Assembly: GCA_017644045.1 (NCBI GenBank)
Contig: JAEPMI010000013.1
Span: 124,001-188,000, forward strand
Direction of reading: 5' to 3'
DNA length: 64,000 bases
Source: Deltaproteobacteria bacterium
GTDB taxonomy: Bacteria > Myxococcota_A > Polyangia > Polyangiales > Houyiibacteriaceae
In this document: positions 8,276-15,547 of the stretch, piece by piece
How positions within the stretch are numbered: position 1 is the first letter of the stretch
Layout: every line of letters starts with the position of its first letter
The notes under the pieces: model-generated
Seen by the model: the letters and a program-made list of their open reading frames with translations, nothing else
The model's database searches: none
What the model was told of the DNA's origin: nothing
Position numbers and translations under genes: made by a program

Positions 8276-8923
8276 TCAGTTGGTCTCTCGTTCGCTATCG
8301 AGGCGCGCGACGCGCGCCCGTGTTCCGTCCATCTCGATGACGATGACCTCGTCCTTCGACGTGAGGTCGGCCTCGTCGGTCACGGCGAGCAGGTCCACCT
8401 GCTGGCCCCGGACCCTGACTCGGATCTTGCCGACCCCATCGGGCCGGACCGGTACGAGCACCTTGGCGCTCTTGCCGATGTAGTCGTGGCTGCCCGCGGC
8501 GCGCCCGGCGTCGTCGTCGGAGAGCTTCTTGATGACCCACGCCGCCATGTAGCCGCTCAGACCGCCCATGGTCAGCGCGGTCGCGAGGGTGGTGATGTCG
8601 CCTGCGAGCCCGAGCCCCTGGAGGAGCATCCCCGTCAGACCGAAGGCCGAGAGGAAGAAGGTCCAGAAGCGCATCGAGCGCAGCCACCAGAGGAAGCTGC
8701 CGCCCGTGACCGGCAGGTCCTTGTCGACGTCGACGTCCGCGTCCGCGTCGACGTCCATATCGGCGTCGAGATCGACGTCACCGTCGAGGTCCAGATCGGC
8801 GTCGTCGTGGCCCCCGAGGAGGATCGATGACCCGAGGAGCACACCGCCGAAGATGAGGGCGCCGAGGTAGAGGTAGACGAGCACGGGTAGGTCCCCGCCC
8901 GACATGGGCGGAAGGCGGAGCAT
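8276..8923 (-). CDS. NfeD/YqiJ-like membrane protein with Asp-rich loop
   Basis: 215 aa. A membrane segment (~12-37) is followed by a striking 30-residue Asp-rich loop (residues 40-69, alternating Asp with Val, Ala, Leu or Met), further membrane helices (~75-150), and a C-terminal soluble domain (KVLVPVRPDGVGKIRVRVRG, VIEMDGTRARVARL) resembling the OB fold of NfeD/YqiJ proteins. Position directly before two flotillin genes supports this call, since NfeD-type proteins are encoded with SPFH proteins in many bacteria. ATG 8905 is an alternative start. The acidic loop may bind divalent cations, but this is inference. Confidence 0.75.
   Translation of the reverse strand: MLRLPPMSGGDLPVLVYLYLGALIFGGVLLGSSILLGGHDDADLDLDGDVDLDADMDVDADADVDVDKDLPVTGGSFLWWLRSMRFWTFFLSAFGLTGMLLQGLGLAGDITTLATALTMGGLSGYMAAWVIKKLSDDDAGRAAGSHDYIGKSAKVLVPVRPDGVGKIRVRVRGQQVDLLAVTDEADLTSKDEVIVIEMDGTRARVARLDSERETN
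8717..8806 (-). repeat. Degenerate GTC/GAC repeat encoding an Asp-rich loop
   Basis: A 90 bp stretch within the NfeD-like gene is an imperfect hexamer-type repeat (variants of GTCGAC and GTCGAG on the plus strand) and encodes an alternating Asp-X tract. In-frame expansion or contraction by slippage would change loop length without breaking the gene. Confidence 0.7.
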
Positions 8924-8965
8924 AACAACGGCGGCCCCCTTTGGAAGGGGCGCGGCGGATCCGGC

Positions 8966-10216
8966 TCAGCGTTCGCGTCGGAGCTCGCTCAGGGCGGCTC
9001 GGGCGGCCTCGAGGCCGACCGTCCCGGCCTGGTGAATCCGGCGGGCGACCTCGTCGACCTCGTCCGCGACCGCACCGGCGGCCGCCGCGACGCTTCGGGC
9101 ATGGAGCGCCATGTGGCCCGCCTGGATGCCGTCGGTGACCAGAGCCCGGGTCGCCGAGAGGTTGCAGGCCATCCCGGCGGCCGCGGCGAAGCCGGCGAGC
9201 TCCATCGCGCTCTGGGCCCCGCTGAGCTCGACCGCGAAGCGAGCGAGCCGGTGGATCCGGCCGATGCCTCCGACGATGCCGAGCGCCAGGGGCATCTCCA
9301 GCTCGCCGACCAGGTCGTCGCCCTCGGCCCACCACCGGCAGAGCGGCTGATAGCGGCCCGTGCGCGCGGCCCAGGCGTGGGCCCCGGCCTCGACCGCTCG
9401 CCAGTCGTTGCCGGTCGCCAGCACGACGGCGTCCACGCCGTTCATGATGCCCTTGTTGTGCGTGGTCGCCCGGTAGGGGTCCCGCTCGGCCAGCGTGCTC
9501 ATTCGCGCGATGCCGTCTCGGACCTGGAGGCCACCGAGTGCTTCGGCGCTCACTCGCGCTCGGACGCGAACCTTCCGCCGGTCGGCGAGGTTGGTGACGA
9601 TGGCGACGCCCGGCTCGCCCCCGGTCAGCTGCACGAGCTCGGGGGCGAGGGCTTCGGCGAGCGTGTTGACCAGGTTGGCCCCCATCGCGTCTCGGCAGTC
9701 GACGTGGAGGTGGACCACGACGGAGTCCCCGAAGGTCAGGAGCTCGATCTCTCGAAGGCCGCCGCCCCGGGCTACGAGTCCCGGGAGGATCGTGGCGGCC
9801 TTCTCCACCAGCGGCTCGTTCGCGTCCGCCAGGGCGGACCGGGCGCGATCCACGTCCAGCACTCCGAGCAGCTCCACCTCCGCCGTCGTGATGGGCGGGT
9901 CGGTGTCGACCGTGAAACCTCCGCCCTGGGCGATCCGCTTCGCTCCCGCCGAAGCCGCAGCGACGACCGAGGGTTCCTCCACCGCCATGGGGATCAGCCG
10001 AGGCACGGTATCGATGACGAAACGGGTCGCCACCGCGAACGGCAGCGCGAGGGTGCCGAGGACGTTCTCGATCGCCCGATTCGCGGTGGCCTCGTCCAGG
10101 CCGCCGCCGAGCAGGGCGTCGTCGAGGGATTCACGCGTGATCCCGAGCCGCCGGGCGACGAGCGCGCGTCGCTCCTCGAGCGAGCGTCGGCTCAGGCCGG
10201 CGAGCTCGTCGCTCAT
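8966..10216 (-). CDS. mvaA: Hydroxymethylglutaryl-CoA reductase, class II type
   Basis: 416 aa. It makes or uses mevalonate by the NAD(P)H-dependent reaction HMG-CoA to mevalonate. Catalytic signatures are visible: the Glu motif in IENVLGTLALP, the cofactor/substrate region DAMGANLVNTLAEAL, the Lys motif THNKGIMNGVDAV, and the catalytic His near the C-terminus in AGHMALHARSVA. Length matches class II enzymes (~420-430 aa). The start ATG at 10216 overlaps the stop of the phosphomevalonate kinase gene by 4 nt. Class II enzymes can be degradative, but the operon with three mevalonate-pathway kinases/decarboxylase implies a biosynthetic role. Confidence 0.93.
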   Translation of the reverse strand: MSDELAGLSRRSLEERRALVARRLGITRESLDDALLGGGLDEATANRAIENVLGTLALPFAVATRFVIDTVPRLIPMAVEEPSVVAAASAGAKRIAQGGGFTVDTDPPITTAEVELLGVLDVDRARSALADANEPLVEKAATILPGLVARGGGLREIELLTFGDSVVVHLHVDCRDAMGANLVNTLAEALAPELVQLTGGEPGVAIVTNLADRRKVRVRARVSAEALGGLQVRDGIARMSTLAERDPYRATTHNKGIMNGVDAVVLATGNDWRAVEAGAHAWAARTGRYQPLCRWWAEGDDLVGELEMPLALGIVGGIGRIHRLARFAVELSGAQSAMELAGFAAAAGMACNLSATRALVTDGIQAGHMALHARSVAAAAGAVADEVDEVARRIHQAGTVGLEAARAALSELRRER

Positions 10217-11163
10217 CCGGCCGTGGCTCCAGGCCCGCCGAGGACCACGTCGAGCACTTCGAAGCCAGCGTCGCTGCACATGTGGCCGAAGCGGTGCGCC
10301 TCTTCGCCGGTTCCGAAGAAGGCGATCGCGACATCCCCACCCCCGGCCCCCGAGGGCTTGGCAGCGCCGCCCGCTTCTCGCGCCATCCATGCGATGGCCT
10401 CGAGTCGTTCCTCGACGATGGGCGCGTTGGCGGCATGACCCAACGCGGCCATCGCGCGGCCATACTCGTCGGTCGCACCAATGATCCGCGCGGCCTCGCC
10501 TGCCTCGAAGGCGTCGGCCAGCACGTCGGCGACCCGGAGCAGCTCCCCCATGCAGCCATCGTACTGGGCCTCGTCGCGAGCCTGCAGCTCGCGCACCTTC
10601 GCCACCAGCTCGCGGGTGCTCGCGGCCTGACCGGTGAACACCACCGACGCGATCAACCCGCTCGGCCAGCTCACCGCGCGCACGGTCTTGGTGGGCGCGA
10701 CGTATCGAATCAGCTCCCCGTAGACCGCAGAGGCCACGTCGGCGCCGCTGCCTTGGGGTGCGACCTCTTCGTGGCCGCGGATCGCGAGATCGAAGAGGGT
10801 CGCCGGATCGGCATCGACACCAGCGCGCGCCACCATCAGCGCGGCGGTCGCGGCGGCGGCGGCTGCCGACGATCCCAGTCCAAGCTTCACGGTCTCGCCG
10901 CGCAGCTGGGAGACGTCGACCGTGAGCTCGGCATCGAGAGTGATTCCCAGCTCGCGCTCCGCCAGTCGACGGGTCGCGTCGACCTCCGGAAAGCACGGCT
11001 CGGGATGCGCGAGGCCACGGGCGATGGGGCCATCGTGGCCGACCTCGACGACGCGCACCTCGGCCCGACGCTGGACGGCGGCCACGATCGCCGGCGCCCC
11101 GTCGAGCACGGCGTACTCGCCGCTGAGCATCATCTTTCCAGGGGCGGTGGCGCGGTCGGTCAT
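10213..11163 (-). CDS. mvaK2: Phosphomevalonate kinase (GHMP family)
   Basis: 316 aa GHMP kinase. The N-terminal motif PGKMMLSGEYAVLDG is typical of phosphomevalonate kinases, motif 2 is KLGLGSSAAAAAA (ATP-binding P-loop of GHMP kinases), and motif 3 is KPSGAGGGDVAIAF near the C-terminus. It converts 5-phosphomevalonate to 5-diphosphomevalonate. It starts 65 bp downstream of the decarboxylase gene, the largest gap in the mevalonate run, and overlaps the HMG-CoA reductase start by 4 nt. Assignment as phosphomevalonate rather than mevalonate kinase rests on the SGEY motif and on another gene in the run fitting mevalonate kinase better. Confidence 0.85.
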   Translation of the reverse strand: MTDRATAPGKMMLSGEYAVLDGAPAIVAAVQRRAEVRVVEVGHDGPIARGLAHPEPCFPEVDATRRLAERELGITLDAELTVDVSQLRGETVKLGLGSSAAAAAATAALMVARAGVDADPATLFDLAIRGHEEVAPQGSGADVASAVYGELIRYVAPTKTVRAVSWPSGLIASVVFTGQAASTRELVAKVRELQARDEAQYDGCMGELLRVADVLADAFEAGEAARIIGATDEYGRAMAALGHAANAPIVEERLEAIAWMAREAGGAAKPSGAGGGDVAIAFFGTGEEAHRFGHMCSDAGFEVLDVVLGGPGATAG

Positions 11164-11228
11164 CGGAATCGAAGGTTAGCGAGTGCCCGAGGTTCGAGCG
11201 GAGGCGTGGAGGACGTAGCGCCCAAGAA

Positions 11229-12215
11229 CTAGCGAACGGAGACGCCGGGACCCGGTGCGGCCACGAGGGTCTCGAGCACACCCGGCGTCTCGCGCAGGGC
11301 TCGCCGGACCTTTCGAGCGTCGTCCGCGTGGCAGAGTGCCTTCACGTGGGGGCCGGCGTCCATGGTCGCCCAGACGCTGATGCCCCGGTCGTCCCGAAGC
11401 GCGCGCACCGTGTGCAGCGCGGCGATGGTGGCCGGCTGCCAGTAGAGGATGCCCGGGCTCGCGGTCATCGCGCACGAATGGAAGGCCATGGTGCTCTGCT
11501 CCATGGCCGCGCCCAGTGTGTCGAGGTCGCGCTTCTTCAGCGCGGTGCGGATGGTCTTGGTGATGGCCGGCGCCTTCTCGACCCACGCGTCGTAGAAGGG
11601 CGAGGTGTGGCGCGAGCGCTCCATGCCCTCGGTCGAGCCGACCTTCTTCGGGCCCTTCGCCGCCTGCGCGACGACGATCCGCAGGTCCCAGTGGTCGGCC
11701 GGCGCGATCGGTTTGGCGGCCAGGCTCTTCTTGCCCGGCTTGCCCGCCGGGAGCTCCACGAAGCCGCCGTAGATCGACCGAGCCGCCGAAGCGCTCGCCT
11801 GCCGAGCGACCGCGCTCAACACGCGCTCGGACGCGCCGAGCTGGTAGCCCCTGTCCGCCGCCGCGGCGAGGGCGGCGAAGCCGGAGGCGCTCGAGGCGAG
11901 ACCGGCCGCGGTCGGGAAGCGGTTGGCCGAGACCACGTGGGCGAACTCTTTGCGCTTGGCCCGGCGCCGAATGTCGTCGAGCAGCGCGACGACCCGCTTG
12001 GCCTCGGCCGGGGTGGCGACACGGCCATCGAGCTCGACCACGTCGGTGTCGAGGCTCGGGTCGACCCGGAGCTTGGTCTCGGTGACCAGCCCATCGAGCG
12101 TCATCGAGATGCTGGGGACCGCCGGGAGGTTGAGCAGCACGTCCACCTTCCCCCAGTACTTGGCGAGAGCGATGTTGGCGCATGCCTTGCTGACAGAATG
12201 CCATTTCCGGCTCAT
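11229..12215 (-). CDS. mvaD: Diphosphomevalonate decarboxylase
   Basis: 328 aa. The family motif ALAKYWGK lies near residue 17, PSISMTLDG follows, and the GHMP ATP loop is AGLASSASGFAALA. The C-terminal MDAGPHVKALC matches the family's conserved region. It performs ATP-dependent decarboxylation of 5-diphosphomevalonate to isopentenyl diphosphate. ATG 12215 overlaps the mevalonate kinase stop by 4 nt (ATGA), so the two are translationally coupled. Two relatives, mevalonate-3-kinase and phosphomevalonate decarboxylase, share this fold, but the presence of a phosphomevalonate kinase gene favours the classical pathway. Confidence 0.92.
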   Translation of the reverse strand: MSRKWHSVSKACANIALAKYWGKVDVLLNLPAVPSISMTLDGLVTETKLRVDPSLDTDVVELDGRVATPAEAKRVVALLDDIRRRAKRKEFAHVVSANRFPTAAGLASSASGFAALAAAADRGYQLGASERVLSAVARQASASAARSIYGGFVELPAGKPGKKSLAAKPIAPADHWDLRIVVAQAAKGPKKVGSTEGMERSRHTSPFYDAWVEKAPAITKTIRTALKKRDLDTLGAAMEQSTMAFHSCAMTASPGILYWQPATIAALHTVRALRDDRGISVWATMDAGPHVKALCHADDARKVRRALRETPGVLETLVAAPGPGVSVR

Positions 12216-13141
12216 TGGGCTCTTCCTCGGCTTCGAGTCTCGGTGATCGCGGTGAAGGAGGCGTGGGGCGCGAGCGCGCTCTCCACGTCTTTGGCGGCCT
12301 CGGTCGAGTCGCAGAGCGCGATCATGCAGCCACCGCCGCCGGCGCCCGTGAGCTTGGCGCCGTGCGCCCCTGCTTCCCGGGCCACCTTGCACAGGCGCTC
12401 GAGCTTCTCGGTGCTGAGCATCAGCCCGCTGACGAGCGCCTGGTTCATGTCCATGAGCTGGCCGACCGCCTTGTGGTCGCCATCCTTGATCGCGAGCTTC
12501 GCATTGCGGACGAGGGCGGCGATGCCGTCGAAGAGCTCGCCGACTCGCTCGGGCTCGCGCTCGTACTGCCGTGTCACCATCGACACCATCTCTTTGGTGC
12601 TCGAGGACTCGCCGCTGTGGGCGATGACCAGCGGCAGGCTCTTGCGCGCGAGGATGGGCTCGAGCGGCTCGCCGCGGCGATAGACGGCGATGCCGCCGAC
12701 CGCGGCCATCATGTTGTCCACGCCGGACGGGTTGCCGTGGAAGACCTTCTCCCAAGCGAGCGAGACCTCGCCGCGTGCTTCGGGCTCACGTTCGATACCC
12801 ATCGCGTCGTCGAGCGCGTGAATGATCGCGACGCCGAGCGCGGCGGAGCAGCCGAGGCCGGCGCCGCCGGGGATGCCCACCTTCGCGTGCACGTGGAATC
12901 GCGGGCGATCCCCTGGGTAGAGGGCGAGCGCGGTCGCGAAGGCGCGCGCCAGATCCGCGCCCTGTCCTTCCGCTTCACCAGGCGCCAGATCCACGCCCCA
13001 GGGATCGGCCGTGAGACGGTCGGCGTCCGCTTCGGTGGCGGTGGCTTCCACGCCGATCGAGATCCCCGCGGCGAGCGCCGGTCGCTGATGCACGACCGCG
13101 TGCTCGCCGAAGAGGATCACCTTCCCGCCCGCGAACGCCAC
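12212..13141 (-). CDS. mvaK1: Mevalonate kinase (GHMP family)
   Basis: 309 aa. GHMP motif 1 GGKVILFGEHAVV at the very N-terminus, ATP loop GIPGGAGLGCSAALG, a substrate region HGNPSGVDN typical of mevalonate kinases, and motif 3 KLTGAGGGGCMIAL. It phosphorylates mevalonate at the 5-hydroxyl. It starts 8 bp after the prenyl synthase stop and overlaps the decarboxylase by 4 nt. No feature is unusual and the length is normal for bacterial enzymes. Confidence 0.93.
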   Translation of the reverse strand: MAFAGGKVILFGEHAVVHQRPALAAGISIGVEATATEADADRLTADPWGVDLAPGEAEGQGADLARAFATALALYPGDRPRFHVHAKVGIPGGAGLGCSAALGVAIIHALDDAMGIEREPEARGEVSLAWEKVFHGNPSGVDNMMAAVGGIAVYRRGEPLEPILARKSLPLVIAHSGESSSTKEMVSMVTRQYEREPERVGELFDGIAALVRNAKLAIKDGDHKAVGQLMDMNQALVSGLMLSTEKLERLCKVAREAGAHGAKLTGAGGGGCMIALCDSTEAAKDVESALAPHASFTAITETRSRGRAQ

Positions 13142-13149
13142 CGTGGGCC

Positions 13150-14181
13150 TCAGATCGTGCGGAGCGCCAGCTTGCGGGCGACGAAGCGGAGGATCTCGGT
13201 GCCGCCGGGATCGAAGCCGACACCGTCGAGCGCCGCTTCCGATTCGGCGAGGAGCGTCTTCACGCGAGCCTCGACCTCACTCTTGATCCCCTCGTCGATC
13301 ATGGCCTGGGTGACCTTGGCGACGCGCTCGGGATCGGGGGTGCCCCGGCTGCGCATCAGGGTCGCGAGCTCGGCGCGGGCCTCGCCCTCGAGCCGCTGCT
13401 CGGCCAACGCGACCAGCCCGTTGCGCTTGCGGTGGACCAGGTCGTCGCCGGGCTTGCCGGTGTGCTCGGCGTCGCCGAAGGTGCCAATCATGTCGTCGGC
13501 GAGCTGGAAGGCCTCGCCGAGCGGGGTGCCGTAGGCGATGAGCGCTTCCTTCTGCTCGTCGCTGGCGCCGCCGAGAGTGGCGCCGAGCAGGAGCGGACCG
13601 CGGACCGTGTAGGAGCCGGTCTTCAGGTCGTGCATGCGCGCGACGTCGGGGTCCTGCGTCAGGTCCAGGTGCTGGCCGTAGAAGACCTCCTTCTGGATCC
13701 GAACGAAGAGCTGCATCGCCTCGTCGCGCTCCTCGCCGAAGGGGGCGCGGAGCATGAGCTCGAGGGCGTAGGCGCTCGCCAGGTCACCGGCGAGAATGGC
13801 GAGGGCGTTGGCCTCGTGGTCGCCGTGATCGCTGCGGTACATCGCGTGGACGGCCGGCCCGCCGCGGCGCTCGTCGTCCTGGTCCATCCAGTCGTCGTGA
13901 ATGAGCAGGTAGGACTGGAGCACCTCGAGGCTGGCGCCGACGGTGGTGGCGTCCACGCCGGGGCGCTCGGGCGCGACCGCGCGGAGGGCGGCCTCGACCA
14001 CGATGGGGCGGAGGCGCTTCCCGCCGCGGAGCGTGAGCGAACGGATGCCCTCCACCAGCTCGAGCGAAGAGGGGCTGATCTGCCGCGCTTCGAGGAGCTT
14101 CTCGTCGAGGTAGGTCTCGAGCGCATGGTCGATGCGCTCGCGGACCTCTTTCATCCAGGCCTTCACTTCGTCGTTCGTCAT
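13150..14181 (-). CDS. Polyprenyl (geranylgeranyl/farnesyl) diphosphate synthase
   Basis: 343 aa trans-isoprenyl diphosphate synthase. The first Asp-rich motif is HDDWMDQDDERRGG (residues ~95-108), LRGGKRLRP (~52-60) binds the allylic pyrophosphate, and the second Asp-rich motif is QLADDMIGTFGD. It condenses isopentenyl diphosphate with an allylic diphosphate. The residues before the first motif (LQSYLLI) lack a bulky aromatic right at the chain-length floor, which would allow a C20 product, but chain length cannot be fixed by eye. It is the first gene of the mevalonate run and is divergent from type 2 IPP isomerase across 207 bp. Confidence 0.9.
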   Translation of the reverse strand: MTNDEVKAWMKEVRERIDHALETYLDEKLLEARQISPSSLELVEGIRSLTLRGGKRLRPIVVEAALRAVAPERPGVDATTVGASLEVLQSYLLIHDDWMDQDDERRGGPAVHAMYRSDHGDHEANALAILAGDLASAYALELMLRAPFGEERDEAMQLFVRIQKEVFYGQHLDLTQDPDVARMHDLKTGSYTVRGPLLLGATLGGASDEQKEALIAYGTPLGEAFQLADDMIGTFGDAEHTGKPGDDLVHRKRNGLVALAEQRLEGEARAELATLMRSRGTPDPERVAKVTQAMIDEGIKSEVEARVKTLLAESEAALDGVGFDPGGTEILRFVARKLALRTI

Positions 14182-14388
14182 GCGGTCATCCCTGGGGTCG
14201 ATTGCCCCTCGAGTCGCTGGGTCGTCTATGCCGCTTGGCTCTCGTGGGCAAGCGCCGATCCCGACAAACGACTCGCGGGGGCGCTGCGACGGCTCGGGGG
14301 CGGTGGGCGACGGCTCACGAAACGGTGTCTTGAGTCTGGCCCCATGTGGGCCAGGGTCCCGCCGTTGCTAGGATGGAGGAATGACCCA

Positions 14389-15453
14389 ATGGAAGCGCCC
14401 GTGACGCACGACATTCGCCAGCGGAAGGCGGATCACCTGGATCTCTGCGCGACCGACGAGGTCGCCTTTCGAGACCAGACGACCCTCCTCGAGCAGGTGC
14501 GCCTGGTGCACCAGTCGCTTCCGGATCTCGACCTCGACGCCATCGACACCTCGGTGGAGCTGCTCGGCAAGACGCTGAAGGCGCCCATCGTCATCGCCGG
14601 GATGACCGGCGGTCACGAGCGTGCCGCCGAGGTGAACCACACCCTGGCCTCGATCGCGGAGGCTCGCGGCTACGGCTTCGGGCTCGGCAGCCAGCGCGCG
14701 ATGCAGAAGCGCCCCGACACCGCCTGGACCTTCGAGGTCCGCGAGCACGCGCCGACCGCGCTGCTCCTCGGCAACGTCGGCGTGGTGCAGGCGCGCGACA
14801 TGGACACCGAGGTCATCGCCAAGATGATCGAGCAGGTGGGCGCGGACGCGCTCTGCGTGCACATGAACCCGGCCATGGAGCTGGTGCAGCCCGGCGGGGA
14901 CCGCGACTTCCGCGGCGGCCGTGAGACGGTGGCGCGCTTGGTGAAGGAGCTCCCGGTGCCGGTGGTCTCGAAGGAGACGGGCAACGGCATCAGCGTCGAG
15001 ACCGCCCGCGCGGTCGCAGAAGCGGGCGTGAAGGTCGTCGACACCAGCGGCGCTGGCGGCACCAGCTGGGTCGGCGTCGAGACCCTCCGCGCCGAGGGCG
15101 ACGCCCGCGAGCTCGGCGAGCTCCTCTGGGACTGGGGCGTGCCCACCGCGGCGAGCGTCCACAACGTCGTCAGCTGCGGCATGCAGGCCATCGCCACCGG
15201 CGGCATGCGCAACGGCGTCGACGCCGCGCGCGCGCTCGCTCTCGGCGCGACCGCCGCCGGCTTCGCCCGCAACGTCTTCAAGGCGTTCGTTGAAGGTGGC
15301 CGTGACGGCGCCGAGCGCTTCCTCATCCGCGTCGAAGAGCAGATCCGGGCGGTCATGCTCCTCAGCGGCGCGAGCACCGTCGCCGAGCTCCGCACGGCTC
15401 CCCGCCTCTACGGCTCCGAGTTGGAGAAGTGGATGGCGCTGACGGATCGCTGA
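14389..15453 (+). CDS. fni: Isopentenyl-diphosphate delta-isomerase, type 2 (FMN-dependent)
   Basis: 354 aa. Interconverts IPP and DMAPP, which a mevalonate pathway requires. Family motifs: RKADHLDLC, VIAGMTGGHE, GLGSQRAM, LGNVGVVQ, HMNPAMELVQPGGDRDF, KETGNGIS, DTSGAGGTSW and ATGGMRNGVDAARAL (phosphate/FMN-binding). ATG 14389 has GGAGGA 8 nt upstream. It is divergent from the prenyl synthase gene, so the two units probably share regulatory DNA. A 7 bp hairpin, CTGGCCC-CATGT-GGGCCAG (14336-14354), lies in the shared region. Confidence 0.95.
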   Translation: MEAPVTHDIRQRKADHLDLCATDEVAFRDQTTLLEQVRLVHQSLPDLDLDAIDTSVELLGKTLKAPIVIAGMTGGHERAAEVNHTLASIAEARGYGFGLGSQRAMQKRPDTAWTFEVREHAPTALLLGNVGVVQARDMDTEVIAKMIEQVGADALCVHMNPAMELVQPGGDRDFRGGRETVARLVKELPVPVVSKETGNGISVETARAVAEAGVKVVDTSGAGGTSWVGVETLRAEGDARELGELLWDWGVPTAASVHNVVSCGMQAIATGGMRNGVDAARALALGATAAGFARNVFKAFVEGGRDGAERFLIRVEEQIRAVMLLSGASTVAELRTAPRLYGSELEKWMALTDR

Positions 15454-15469
15454 GACCCGCCGAATAGGG

Positions 15470-15503
15470 GACGCCCCCGCCGACCGAGGTCGGCGAGGGC
15501 GTC
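15470..15503. terminator. Candidate bidirectional terminator hairpin
   Basis: GACGCCC (15470-15476) and CGCCGA (15478-15483) pair with TCGGCG (15490-15495) and GGGCGTC (15497-15503), with one C-A mismatch and a 6 nt loop. It lies between the convergent fni and PQQ-dehydrogenase genes. There is no clear U-tract. Confidence 0.5.
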
Positions 15504-15547
15504 AGGGGAGGGTTGGATGGTCTGTGCTCGGTCGGTTCCTTTCTCGG

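Noticed and set aside
14369-14374. TAGGAT as a leaderless -10 box for fni
   Set aside because: It overlaps the Shine-Dalgarno GGAGGA that suits ATG 14389, so both cannot be used; the Shine-Dalgarno reading is stronger.
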